Shown: positions 39,046 to 47,980, numbered from the stretch's first letter. The stretch is DNA of 64,000 nucleotides from Salmonella enterica subsp. enterica serovar Typhimurium str. LT2 (GCF_000006945.2 NC_003197.2:682001-746000); one strand, 5' to 3'. Program-made: numbers and translations. The notes: generated by a model not told the origin, from the letters alone.

Positions 39046-40514
39046 ATATCTGTTGGGAAATCCTGGGCATTGAACCTACCACCGATCTGGAATGTATCCG
39101 TCAGGCTTATCTTGCCCTGTTGCCCTCATTCCACCCTGAGAGCGATCCGCAGGGTTTTAAGCGATTGCGCCAGGCCTATGAAGAAGCGCAGCACTGGGCC
39201 GCCTCGCCTGCGGAGGACGCAAAAATGGAAGAGGTGGGCGACGAACATGAAATACTGGTGGCGTTCAGGGAATTGCTGGCATCAGAGCGCGATCGCTTTC
39301 AGCCCTCGGCATGGCAGAAATTTATTCAGCAATTGAACCAGTGTTCAATGGATGAGATAGATAAGCTGCGCTGGCAGTTGTGCGACATCGCCATGAAAAC
39401 GGAAACGATCTCGCTGTCTTGCCTGGCATTGTTGGCGCAGCGTCTGAACTGGCAGCCGCAGGAAGCAGAAGATGATGCTGATGGAGAAGAGCTGGAAGCA
39501 TTTCTGGAGACCGTAAAGCGGGGCGATGCGTTTGATCTGCTAAGTCTGGCCAAATTGCCTCTTGTTGTTCAAGACCAAACTGACGCCTACTTTTTTAAGC
39601 TTGAGCATATCTGGCGCTTTTATCCCGAACATTTTGCCGACGCTCTACAGGTTCAGGGCGCCTGGATAATTCCCGATGATAAACAGCTGCATCGTAAACT
39701 ATTACACTGGTTTAGCGCCGAGCAGTGGGGCATGGCGGAACTGGTCGATATTGCTCGTCGCTGGCAGGCCGCGGAGCCGGATAACGAAGATGCGCACTAT
39801 TACCTGTGCAAACAGCGTTTGCTCTGCGGTGAAGGGGAAAGCCTGTTGGCCGACCTTTGCGATTTCTGGCAGCGTTATCCCTCCACGCAGGCGGACGACC
39901 TGTTGCTGGGCTGGTGCCGCCAGCATCGGCCTGATTTCTTCCCGCTGGCGGTGATGGCGGTCGAAGCGCGCTGTATGGCGGATGCCGAATATGTCCCCGG
40001 TGAAAGCGCGCGCACGCGTTTACTGTGGGCCGACATTTTGCACAGCGGTAGGTTATCACCGCTGGGGCGTTCATTTGTTGACTCCCTGTTTTATAAGCGA
40101 AAAGCGATGGCGTGGGCAAATTCACGGCTGAGTACCCAGGGGGAACCCGAAACGCCGCTGTTGGATCTGTACCGGACGGCGGAGCAGGTGGTGCTGGAAG
40201 CGTTTCCCAAAGAAAAGCCCTTTTTTCGCCTGCTGATCCGGCTGGAGGAGGGGCAATCCTGTCCGCTGGAGGCGCTGATAACGCAGGCATTGTCATCTAA
40301 AATCGCCATGAAGCCAGGCGATATTCGTGACAAAAAGGAGCTGGCGGAAGAGCTCAGGCTGGCGGCTGAGAAAGAAGAGACAAAATTGTCTTCTGAAGCG
40401 AAAACCGAAGCACCCCGTCAGGCGGAATCTGGCGGGGTGATGAAAATCATGAAGATTGTCGGTTTGATCGCGTTGATTGTCTGCGCGTTAAATCGATTCT
40501 TCCATTTTTTCTGA
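39042..40514 (+). CDS. djlC: J-domain-like HscC co-chaperone DjlC
   Basis: DjlC (490 aa, Hsc56 in E. coli) is the co-chaperone reported to stimulate HscC ATPase. Its J-like domain (residues 1-55) has His31-Pro32-Glu33 in place of HPD, as in DjlB. The middle region shares blocks with DjlB such as LLLRWCRQHRPDFFPL versus LLLGWCRQHRPDFFPL, and the C-terminus ends with a hydrophobic helix (IMKIVGLIALIVCALNRF). A charged Lys/Glu-rich segment precedes that helix. It converges on hscC. Confidence 0.9.
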   Translation: MNICWEILGIEPTTDLECIRQAYLALLPSFHPESDPQGFKRLRQAYEEAQHWAASPAEDAKMEEVGDEHEILVAFRELLASERDRFQPSAWQKFIQQLNQCSMDEIDKLRWQLCDIAMKTETISLSCLALLAQRLNWQPQEAEDDADGEELEAFLETVKRGDAFDLLSLAKLPLVVQDQTDAYFFKLEHIWRFYPEHFADALQVQGAWIIPDDKQLHRKLLHWFSAEQWGMAELVDIARRWQAAEPDNEDAHYYLCKQRLLCGEGESLLADLCDFWQRYPSTQADDLLLGWCRQHRPDFFPLAVMAVEARCMADAEYVPGESARTRLLWADILHSGRLSPLGRSFVDSLFYKRKAMAWANSRLSTQGEPETPLLDLYRTAEQVVLEAFPKEKPFFRLLIRLEEGQSCPLEALITQALSSKIAMKPGDIRDKKELAEELRLAAEKEETKLSSEAKTEAPRQAESGGVMKIMKIVGLIALIVCALNRFFHFF

Positions 40515-40525
40515 ACAGGGGTAGT

Positions 40526-40548
40526 GAAAGCGCCGTTACGGCGCTTTC
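40526..40548. terminator. Hairpin across the hscC stop codon
   Basis: GAAAGCGCCG, loop TTA, CGGCGCTTTC forms a perfect 10-bp stem between convergent djlC and hscC. The hscC stop codon (40538-40536) forms the loop region, so the structure covers the last codons of hscC. It lacks a strong T-run. Confidence 0.5.
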
Positions 40549-42215
40549 GGCTCGTCAATACCCAGATATTCACAGGCGCGACGGCGTACGTCATCGACAC
40601 GCTGCATATCATTAGACAGCAGGGCCGCGTCGAAATCGGTAATAATCTCCCCCAGCATTTCGCGCTCATCGCCTAACGCGCGTGACCACTGCTCCTCTAA
40701 CTGTGCTTTAAACGTCCGGTTAATCAGCATATCGCGGGGATAAATTTTCAGCGCCAGCAGCCGCTCGCGGCTGGCGTCGATTTGCTGCGTCGTCAGTGAG
40801 GTGGCATTGTGACTGATGATTCTGGATTCACTCTTGCCGTCTTCCAGCAGCACGTCAACTTCCAGCAGACCATTAATATCGTAGCTAAAACGAATATCAA
40901 TGGCCTGAATGTGCCCGTTCGGCTTCAGCATGACGTCAAAAGAATCAATCAGGATATTATTTTTCACCTTATGGCTTTCGCCCTGGTATACCCTGACGCA
41001 AATAGAGTCCTGCTCAGGGTGCATGGTGGAGTACGTTTCCACTTTTGACACCGGAACGGTGGTATTGCGTTCAATGATGGGCGAGAAAATACCAGGCACT
41101 CCCTGTCGGTTGACTTCCACGCCCAGCGAGTAGGGGCAGATATCCGTGAGGATCACCTCTTCAACGTCTTCATGGCGCAGGCGACAGGCGGCCTGAGTTG
41201 CGGCGCCAAGCGCCACGATGGTGCTGGGATCGTAACTTTGATAGGGCAATTTACCGAATAAGCGCACCGCGATGCGTTGCACCAGCGGCATCTGTGACGC
41301 GCCGCCGACCAGCACCAGGCTGTCAATTTGCTCCGGTTTGAGTCGGGAGTCGCGCAGCGCCTGCTCAATGGGCGTGCGCAGCCGGTTGAGCAACGGTAGC
41401 CACAGGGCTTCCAGCTCATCGTCATAAAACGTGCTTTCCAGAACGCTCTCCTGATAAAGCCAGCTCATGCGCAGCGGGGAGCTGCTGGCGCATTTTGCGG
41501 CTTCAACACAGGCATACAGCGCAGCCAGATCGCTATCCGTCAGCGCTGATTTATCGAGGTTCCAGCGTTTCAGCACTTCATCAAGCAACAAATGCGTGAA
41601 ATCTTCGCCGCCGAGGTAGTTATCGCCAGCGGAGGCGTGAACTTCGATAATCGGCGTAGCGTATTCCAGAACGGTCACATCAAAGGTTCCGCCCCCCAGA
41701 TCGAAAACCAGCGAACGGCTATTTTGCTGCGTATGCAGGCCATAAGCCATTGCCGCCGCCGTGGGTTCATTGATCAAGCGCACGGCGTTTAACCCCGCAA
41801 GCTCAGCGGCAAGGCGTGTATGCTTACGCTGCTCATCGCTGAAATAAGCCGGAACCGAGATCACGACATCCTTGATTGGCTGCTGAAGGTAGTCTTCCGC
41901 ATCTTCTTTCAGCGAGCGTAAAACCAGCGAAGATAATTCCGGCGCATTAAACGACTCTTCACCCAAATGCCAGTGAGTATTACTGCCCATTGCGCGTTTA
42001 AATAAGGCAGCGGTTTTATCTGGATGAGATGTTTTACGGGCTGCGGCAGGTTTTCCCACCAGAATTTGTTTATTTTCATCCATACTAATTATGGATGGTG
42101 TTAAATATTCACCAAATTTATTAGGTATTAATTGTGCGGCTCCGTCTTGCCAGACGGCGATTAAACTATTAGTGGTGCCGAGATCGATACCAATCGCTAA
42201 CGTTGCATTATCCAT
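40536..42215 (-). CDS. hscC: Specialised Hsp70 chaperone HscC
   Basis: HscC (559 aa, Hsc62) is a DnaK paralogue. The actin-like ATPase domain shows GIDLGTTNSL (residues 9-18), phosphate-2 motif FDLGGGTFDVTV near 175 and an adenosine motif LVGGASQMPLV near 317. The substrate-binding domain is shorter than DnaK's and lacks most of the lid, which fits the family's reduced length. In E. coli HscC works with DjlC and DjlB, is outside the DnaJ/GrpE cycle, and affects sigma-70 activity. It is convergent with djlC. Confidence 0.94.
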   Translation of the reverse strand: MDNATLAIGIDLGTTNSLIAVWQDGAAQLIPNKFGEYLTPSIISMDENKQILVGKPAAARKTSHPDKTAALFKRAMGSNTHWHLGEESFNAPELSSLVLRSLKEDAEDYLQQPIKDVVISVPAYFSDEQRKHTRLAAELAGLNAVRLINEPTAAAMAYGLHTQQNSRSLVFDLGGGTFDVTVLEYATPIIEVHASAGDNYLGGEDFTHLLLDEVLKRWNLDKSALTDSDLAALYACVEAAKCASSSPLRMSWLYQESVLESTFYDDELEALWLPLLNRLRTPIEQALRDSRLKPEQIDSLVLVGGASQMPLVQRIAVRLFGKLPYQSYDPSTIVALGAATQAACRLRHEDVEEVILTDICPYSLGVEVNRQGVPGIFSPIIERNTTVPVSKVETYSTMHPEQDSICVRVYQGESHKVKNNILIDSFDVMLKPNGHIQAIDIRFSYDINGLLEVDVLLEDGKSESRIISHNATSLTTQQIDASRERLLALKIYPRDMLINRTFKAQLEEQWSRALGDEREMLGEIITDFDAALLSNDMQRVDDVRRRACEYLGIDEPKAP

Positions 42216-42290
42216 TGCGTTTAATTTATCGGGAAAGAGAGTTTATAGAATAAAGAACACCACCCTCTGGCGTGGTGATCTTTATCAATG

Positions 42291-43529
42291 TCACGCCTGG
42301 CGAAAGTATTCATCCATAATGTTCGTCAACTCCGGGCGCTCGCCGTCATCATTGATGGCGAAATCGAGGAAAAAAGCATCGGCCTGTGGCGTGCGTTTCT
42401 GGGCCAGTAAACGAAACGCCAGCGGGTAGTGGCAAGCATAACCGGGTGCGCGAGTCAGAAAACGGACAAAATCAATCAACAAGGGAGAATGGGTATAAAA
42501 CAGCGCGCGTAACAGTACGGCGGGAAATCCCTCTTCGGTGATCCCTTGCGCCATGATTTTGTTGAGGCCGGCTTCGCTCAAATCGCCTGCGGCAATAATA
42601 TCTGCGCAGGCCGCAAGATCGGGATAATGCGTTGCGCAGTTAGCCAATGCGTTCGGCCAGTTGACGCGGGTATAACGTTCGTCATGGCGAGTAAAGTAAT
42701 CCTCCCAAAGGGATGGCGGTAGTTTTTCGTACTGTATTTTCAGGGGGATGCGGCGCTGAAACTGGGCTTCTTCCAGGCGCTCGCCGTCATAAAATCGCAG
42801 GCATTGCTGTCGCGTCTCGTAGCATGTCATCGCCACCGGCTGGCTGATGACCCAGGTCTTCACGGGCCGGCCTTCCAGCGCGGCGGCGGTGGCTTTATGG
42901 TGACCATCAAGCAGGACGCAAAGCCAGCTGTCATTCATATACCAGGCCAGCGCGTGGCTCTCTGGCTTATCGCGATAATACCCGGCGCGTTGTGGGTTAA
43001 ATCGCGATGGGGGCTGGCCTGGCAGTAAAAAACAGGGTTCGCCGGACTGGTAGTGATAGTCCACGTCAGCAATCCACTGCCCTGTGGTCGCGGGATTCGG
43101 TTGTTTTTCGTTACCCACCGCCCAGAAAAAATGTCCGTTGCCATCTGTGGGATAAAGTTCGCGTTCCTCCAGTCGGTAATAGCCATCGGCAAAGAGTGAA
43201 AACAGCGGCGTCAGGGCGGTAAATGCTTCGTTCAACCCGACTCCTGGCTGATTCCACTCGGCAAGTGAGGATAAAAACTCCGCGGCGCCTTCATCATCAT
43301 TGCTAAAACCGGCATAAACAAATTCTGCGCAGGTCGGGCACCAGGCTTCAGTGTAAAAACGAATCAGCGGCGAGCCATGCCAGGAAAGCGTATGAATACC
43401 GGCGTCAGAGTCGGGATCGTGGATAACGCTGGGACGAAGCAATGCTTTTCCGTTACGTACTGAAAACGTAATATGGGCTACATCGTGCTGTAGCAGGCTG
43501 ATTTCAGGTCTATTGTTACGCCAAAACAT
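42291..43529 (-). CDS. Unknown 412-aa protein with CxxC and DGHHK motif
   Basis: I do not recognise a characterised family for this protein. It is soluble-looking with no signal peptide. Two motifs stand out: Cys64-x-x-Cys67 in EAWCPTCAEF and Asp208-Gly-His-His-Lys212 in VLLDGHHKATAAALEG, which resembles the DGHHR-type core of ParB/sulfiredoxin-like domains. The gene lies 75 bp upstream of nothing else on its strand but directly precedes hscC (leftward), so co-transcription with hscC is possible. Base composition is like its neighbours. It is absent from this place in E. coli K-12 as far as I recall. Confidence 0.75.
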   Translation of the reverse strand: MFWRNNRPEISLLQHDVAHITFSVRNGKALLRPSVIHDPDSDAGIHTLSWHGSPLIRFYTEAWCPTCAEFVYAGFSNDDEGAAEFLSSLAEWNQPGVGLNEAFTALTPLFSLFADGYYRLEERELYPTDGNGHFFWAVGNEKQPNPATTGQWIADVDYHYQSGEPCFLLPGQPPSRFNPQRAGYYRDKPESHALAWYMNDSWLCVLLDGHHKATAAALEGRPVKTWVISQPVAMTCYETRQQCLRFYDGERLEEAQFQRRIPLKIQYEKLPPSLWEDYFTRHDERYTRVNWPNALANCATHYPDLAACADIIAAGDLSEAGLNKIMAQGITEEGFPAVLLRALFYTHSPLLIDFVRFLTRAPGYACHYPLAFRLLAQKRTPQADAFFLDFAINDDGERPELTNIMDEYFRQA

Positions 43530-43560
43530 CGCTGTTCATCCCTGGATTCTACTTTGCGCT

Positions 43561-44496
43561 TTATGCGTAGTATTGCAGCCGTTCCGCCAGCAAATCGACA
43601 AATCCCTGGCGGTCTACATCGACCATCACCGTCGCATTCGGCTTATTCCCCGTCAGGAAATAATAATCCACCACCGTCATCCCCTGGGTGTATTTCCCCT
43701 GGGTTTCCACGCCGACCCAACGCTCAACGGTGGTGAAAATCTCGGGCTTGAGCAGCCAGGCGATGGTGCACGGGTCGTGCAGCGGTGCGCCGACAAATCC
43801 CCATTTTTCGTCTTTGTGGTACTCCATAAAGAAGTCCAGCAGTTCGGCGACGATGGTGGAAATCGGGTTACCGATGGCGCGAAAGCGTTCGATATCGGCG
43901 GCGTGAATCTGTGCCTTATGAGTGACGTCCAGCCCGGCCATCACCACCGGAATGCCTGACTGGAAGACAATTTCTGCCGCTTCCGGGTCGACGTAAATAT
44001 TAAATTCCGCAGCGGGCGTCCAGTTACCCAGCGCCATCGCGCCGCCCATGATCACAATGCGGGCGATTTTCGTATGCAGTTCCGGATGGCTATTCAGCAG
44101 CAGCGCCACGTTGGTCTGTGGGCCAGTGGAGACGATGGTGACCGGTTGTGCGCTCTCGCGCAGCGTTTTTGCCATCAGCTCAACGGCAGTGCCGCTTTGC
44201 GGGGCGAATGACGGCTCGGGCAGCGCCGGGCCGTCGAGGCCGCTTTCGCCGTGAACGTTATCGGCGATAATCAGTTCGCGCATGAGAGGTTTCACCGCGC
44301 CGCCCGCCACCGGAATATCCAGGCGTTTGAGCAGTGTCAGCATCCGCAGCACGTTGCGCAGGGTCTTCTCCGGCGTCTGGTTACCGGCGGAAGAGGTGAT
44401 CGCTTTCACTTCCAGTTCAGGGGAGGCGAGGGCGAGAACGAGGGCGATCGCGTCATCATGACCCGGATCGCAATCAATAATAATGGGCAGTGCCAT
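43561..44496 (-). CDS. rihA: Pyrimidine-specific ribonucleoside hydrolase RihA
   Basis: RihA (311 aa) hydrolyses the glycosidic bond of cytidine and uridine. The calcium-binding DPGHDDA motif is at residues 10-16, and the N-terminal fold, the MGGAMALGNWTPAAEFNIYVDPEAA block near 150-175 and active-site His in APLHDPCTI near 240 match the inosine-uridine nucleosidase family. Length equals E. coli RihA (YbeK). It begins 116 bp after the gltL end. Confidence 0.95.
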   Translation of the reverse strand: MALPIIIDCDPGHDDAIALVLALASPELEVKAITSSAGNQTPEKTLRNVLRMLTLLKRLDIPVAGGAVKPLMRELIIADNVHGESGLDGPALPEPSFAPQSGTAVELMAKTLRESAQPVTIVSTGPQTNVALLLNSHPELHTKIARIVIMGGAMALGNWTPAAEFNIYVDPEAAEIVFQSGIPVVMAGLDVTHKAQIHAADIERFRAIGNPISTIVAELLDFFMEYHKDEKWGFVGAPLHDPCTIAWLLKPEIFTTVERWVGVETQGKYTQGMTVVDYYFLTGNKPNATVMVDVDRQGFVDLLAERLQYYA

Positions 44497-44582
44497 TGTG
44501 GCTCCTTGTAAGCGGTACTTTGTGACAAGGTTAACGCCCGGCTGGATACGTTTCGAGAAGCGAAGAAGTAAAGCGTGAGATA

Positions 44583-44604
44583 GCGCGCACTCTGACGTGC
44601 GCGC
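44583..44604 (-). terminator. Terminator-like hairpin after gltL
   Basis: GCGCGCAC, 6-base loop, GTGCGCGC forms a perfect 8-bp stem 9 bp after the gltL stop. A T-run is missing, so it may stabilise the 3' end or act with Rho. Confidence 0.5.
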
Positions 44605-44612
44605 CGGGAAGA

Positions 44613-45338
44613 TTAGTGCAGGATTTTCGCAAGGAAGTCTTTTGCGCGATCGGAACTGGGGTTAGCGAAGAACTCCTCTTTTGGCGAATCTTCGACGATT
44701 TTACCTTCATCCATAAAGATCACCCGGTTAGCCACTTTACGGGCAAAGCCCATTTCGTGCGTCACCACCATCATGGTCATCCCTTCGTTCGCCAGCTCGA
44801 CCATTACGTCCAGTACCTCGTTGATCATTTCCGGATCGAGCGCTGAAGTTGGTTCATCGAATAACATGGCAATGGGGTCCATACATAGCGCGCGGGCGAT
44901 CGCCACGCGTTGTTGCTGACCGCCGGAAAGCTGCGCCGGGAACTTGTTGGCATGTGCAGACAGGCCAACGCGCTCCAGCAGCTTCAGGCCTTTATCGCGG
45001 GCGGCGGCCTTATCGCGTTTCAGCACTTTCACCTGCGCCAGCGTCAGGTTTTCGATGATCGACAGGTGGGGAAACAGCTCGAAGTGCTGGAATACCATGC
45101 CCACGCGGGAACGCAGTTTCGCCAGATCGGTTTTTTTGTCGTTCACAATAATGCCGTTAACGGTAATTTCGCCTTTTTGCACTGGTTCCAGACCGTTGAC
45201 GGTCTTAATTAGCGTGGATTTACCGGAACCCGATGGCCCGCAGACTACTACCACCTCACCTTTTTTCACTTCTGTTGAACAATCGGTCAGCACCTGAAAG
45301 TGACCATACCATTTTGAAACATTTTTCAGGGTAATCAT
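44613..45338 (-). CDS. gltL: Glutamate/aspartate ABC transporter ATPase GltL
   Basis: GltL (241 aa) powers glutamate and aspartate import. Walker A GPSGSGKS (residues 34-41), signature LSGGQQQRVAIARA near 134 and Walker B AMLFDEPTSALDPE near 155 are intact. Its ATG overlaps the gltK stop by one base. It is the last gene of gltIJKL. Confidence 0.97.
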   Translation of the reverse strand: MITLKNVSKWYGHFQVLTDCSTEVKKGEVVVVCGPSGSGKSTLIKTVNGLEPVQKGEITVNGIIVNDKKTDLAKLRSRVGMVFQHFELFPHLSIIENLTLAQVKVLKRDKAAARDKGLKLLERVGLSAHANKFPAQLSGGQQQRVAIARALCMDPIAMLFDEPTSALDPEMINEVLDVMVELANEGMTMMVVTHEMGFARKVANRVIFMDEGKIVEDSPKEEFFANPSSDRAKDFLAKILH

Positions 45339-46012
45339 TAAACAGTCCTTTTCTTCAAATAGCTGACCAGCAACGACGCGCTCAGGCTGATAACAAAATA
45401 AACGGCGCCGGCGAACAGAATCATTTCGACCTGAGTACCGTCACGCTCGCCGATAGTCGACGCGGTGCGGAAGAAGTCCGCCAGGCTGAGTACATAAACT
45501 AAAGAGGTGTCCTGAAATAGCACGATGCCCTGCGTAAGCAACAGCGGCACCATCGCCCGAAACGCCTGCGGCAGAATAATGAGCTTCATCGACTGCCAGT
45601 GGGTCATCCCCAGCGCCAGCGCGGCGCTGGACTGCCCGCGGGAAATACTTTGAATACCGGCGCGAATAATCTCGGAATAGTAGGCCGCTTCAAACATGGA
45701 GAATGCCACCATCGCGGAGATCAGGCGGATATCGGTTTTCGGCGATAGTCCCAGCACGTTTTGCAGAAAGCCGGGTACAATCAGATAGAACCACAGCAAG
45801 ACCATCACCAACGGGATGGAACGGAAAACGTTAACATACGCTTTAGCAAACCAGGCGATAGGGGCAAAGCTTGAGAGGCGCATGACGGCCAGAATGGTTC
45901 CCCAGACTATCCCCACGATAACGGCGGTGACGGTGATCTTCAGCGTGATGACCAACCCGGCCAGTAGGTAAGGCAGTGAGGGGATAATCGAACTCCAGTC
46001 AAATTCGTACAT
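45338..46012 (-). CDS. gltK: Glutamate/aspartate ABC permease GltK
   Basis: GltK (224 aa) is one of two integral membrane permeases of the Glt transporter. Five hydrophobic helices and the EAA loop (SSAALALGMTHWQSMKLIILPQA near residue 130) that contacts GltL are visible. Stop and start codons of gltJ, gltK and gltL overlap by single bases, indicating coupled translation. Confidence 0.97.
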   Translation of the reverse strand: MYEFDWSSIIPSLPYLLAGLVITLKITVTAVIVGIVWGTILAVMRLSSFAPIAWFAKAYVNVFRSIPLVMVLLWFYLIVPGFLQNVLGLSPKTDIRLISAMVAFSMFEAAYYSEIIRAGIQSISRGQSSAALALGMTHWQSMKLIILPQAFRAMVPLLLTQGIVLFQDTSLVYVLSLADFFRTASTIGERDGTQVEMILFAGAVYFVISLSASLLVSYLKKRTV

Positions 46013-46752
46013 TATTTGCTCCCCACGTTGCCCGGCAGGCGGACTTTGCGTTCAACCAGGCTCATGACCAGCATGATAACGGCGTTAATCAGCACATAGG
46101 CCAGCGTAATGGCGGTGAAGGATTCCCAGGCGTGCGCCGAGTAATCCAACAGTTTGCCTGCCTGCGCCGCCATATCCACCAGGCCGATGGTTGAGGCAAT
46201 AGCCGAGTTTTTCACCAGGTTCATCATCTCTGACGTCATTGGCGGTACGATAACGCGATAGGCATTCGGCAGCAGGACATAGCGATAAGCCTGCGGCAGC
46301 GTTAGCCCCATCGCCAGCGCCGCGTTCTTCTGCCCGCGAGGCAGAGACTGAATCGCGGCGCGCACCTGTTCGCAAACGCGGGCGGCGGTAAACAGTCCCA
46401 GACAGATCATTGAGGAGAGGAAAAACTGAATATTGGGATCGAGTTCCGCCTTAAACCACATGCCAAGATCTTCCGGCAACAGTTCAGGCACCACCAGGTA
46501 CCAGGTGAAGAATTGCACGATCAGCGGCACATTACGGAACAGTTCTACGTACAACGTGCCCAGTCCGGAGAGGAAACGGTTGGGAACGGTACGTAAAATG
46601 CCGAAAATAGATCCTACCAGGAAAGCGATAATCCAGGCGGTAATCGAAAGGGCGACGGTGACCTGAAAACCACTCCATAGCCAGCCGAGATAGGTGGTAT
46701 TGCCGAAGGGGGCTTCCTGTAAAAAAATACCCCAGTTCCAGTCTATTGACAT
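46012..46752 (-). CDS. gltJ: Glutamate/aspartate ABC permease GltJ
   Basis: GltJ (246 aa) is the partner permease of GltK. The EAA loop reads GQKNAALAMGLTLPQAYRYV near residue 141 and five membrane segments are visible. It is separated from gltI by 159 bp that contain the SroC RNA and its terminator, so gltJKL expression depends on read-through. Confidence 0.97.
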   Translation of the reverse strand: MSIDWNWGIFLQEAPFGNTTYLGWLWSGFQVTVALSITAWIIAFLVGSIFGILRTVPNRFLSGLGTLYVELFRNVPLIVQFFTWYLVVPELLPEDLGMWFKAELDPNIQFFLSSMICLGLFTAARVCEQVRAAIQSLPRGQKNAALAMGLTLPQAYRYVLLPNAYRVIVPPMTSEMMNLVKNSAIASTIGLVDMAAQAGKLLDYSAHAWESFTAITLAYVLINAVIMLVMSLVERKVRLPGNVGSK

Positions 46753-46763
46753 ACATCTACTCC

Positions 46764-46912
46764 GAAAAAAAAGGGTAGCAGCGCTACCCTCGAAGATTGT
46801 TGCCCGGCGATTTGCGGCTTCAGGCCCGATGGGGAACGACCATCAGGCTTATAGTCTGTCCGTGCTGAGCGACAATCGAGAGGACAGGAGTCCCGTCCCA
46901 TTTAGTTTTAGT
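46764..46912 (-). ncRNA. sroC: Small RNA SroC (GcvB sponge), gltI-gltJ spacer
   Basis: The spacer between gltI and gltJ matches the known SroC RNA, which is cut from the gltI mRNA by RNase E and pairs with GcvB to cause its decay. The 3' end is a strong intrinsic terminator (46790-46765). The 5' end is approximate, near the gltI stop codon. SroC closes a feed-forward loop because GcvB itself represses gltI. Confidence 0.88.
46765..46790 (-). terminator. Intrinsic terminator of gltI/SroC
   Basis: On the minus strand AGGGTAGC (46790-46783), loop GCT, GCTACCCT (46779-46772), then eight T residues. It forms the 3' end of SroC and limits expression of gltJKL. Confidence 0.92.
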
Positions 46913-47820
46913 TAGTTAAGCGCTTTATCATTCGGTGCTTTGAACAGGGCTTTCATCTCGTCAGACAACTCGAAATTCATGTTCAGGTTTTTCGGTGGGA
47001 TCGGATTTTTAAACCACTTATCAAACCACTTTTCCGCTTCGCCGGAGGTTTGCGCCTGGGCGATGGTATCGTCCATCAGCTTTTTAAACTCAGGGTCGTT
47101 TTTACGCAGCATACAGCCGTAGGCTTCCTGGGACTGCGGTTTACCGACAATCTCCCAGTTATCCGGTTTCTTGGCTTTGGCGCGCTCGCCGGCCAGCAGC
47201 GCGTCATCCATCATAAAGGCGACGGCGCGACCGCTTTCCAGGGTGCGGAACGAGTCACCGTGGTCTTTCGCGCTAATAATACGCATCCCCATCTTTTGCT
47301 CTTCGTTAAGCTTATGCAGCAGAATTTCAGAGGTCGTCCCGGAGGTGACGACGACCGCTTTGCCTTTCAGATCCGGGAAATCTTTAATATCGCCGCCTTT
47401 TTTAGTCAGCAGTCGCGTCCCGACGACGAAAATCGTATCGGAGAAGGCGGCCTGTTTCTGGCGCTCAAGGTTGTTAGTCGTTGAACCACATTCAAAATCG
47501 AAGGTTCCGTTTTGCAATAGTGGAATACGGTTTTGCGAGGTGATCGGGATCAGCTTCACCTGCAGATCGGGCTTGTTAAGTTTCTTTTTTACCGCTTCCA
47601 CAATGGCGTTGGAGTAGTCCTGGGAATAGCCGACCACTTTCTGCTGGTTGTCGTAATAAGAAAAGGGCACAGAAGATTCGCGATGCCCGACGACGATCAC
47701 GCCATTTTTAGCGATCTTGTCCAGGGTGCTACCAGCGGCAGGCGCGCCATCTTCTGCGTGCGCAAGGCCCGCAGACAGTCCCATGACCAGCATTGCTGTG
47801 GTTAGCTTACGTAATTGCAT
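46912..47820 (-). CDS. gltI: Glutamate/aspartate periplasmic binding protein GltI
   Basis: GltI (302 aa) binds glutamate and aspartate in the periplasm for GltJKL. A 22-residue signal peptide ends AGLAHA. The binding-fold blocks VVGHRESSVPFSYYDN near 45 and DFECGSTTNN near 115 are conserved. The ATG at 47820 matches the known start; a frame to 47838 adds six residues. The 5' leader contains a C/A-rich stretch near 47895-47925 on the minus strand, the type of target used by GcvB. Upstream are a sigma-54-type promoter and NtrC-like sites. Confidence 0.96.
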   Translation of the reverse strand: MQLRKLTTAMLVMGLSAGLAHAEDGAPAAGSTLDKIAKNGVIVVGHRESSVPFSYYDNQQKVVGYSQDYSNAIVEAVKKKLNKPDLQVKLIPITSQNRIPLLQNGTFDFECGSTTNNLERQKQAAFSDTIFVVGTRLLTKKGGDIKDFPDLKGKAVVVTSGTTSEILLHKLNEEQKMGMRIISAKDHGDSFRTLESGRAVAFMMDDALLAGERAKAKKPDNWEIVGKPQSQEAYGCMLRKNDPEFKKLMDDTIAQAQTSGEAEKWFDKWFKNPIPPKNLNMNFELSDEMKALFKAPNDKALN

Positions 47821-47980
47821 ATCCAACTCCTTTATCATCTGCGCCGTCGACGCATTGATAGCTATTGTGATGTTGTTATTGCCTGCAACTTGCGCGTGCA
47901 GTGTTATGTGTGTTTGTTAACATTTAGTGTGGCTTGTTGTAAATATTTTGCTGCGATATTGTTTATTTTTGCGAAGTGCG

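Noticed and set aside
47880..47915. Second sigma-54 promoter close to gltI (TGCACG...TTGCA on the minus strand)
   Set aside because: The spacing between the two elements is two bases too long and the GG of the -24 box is missing.
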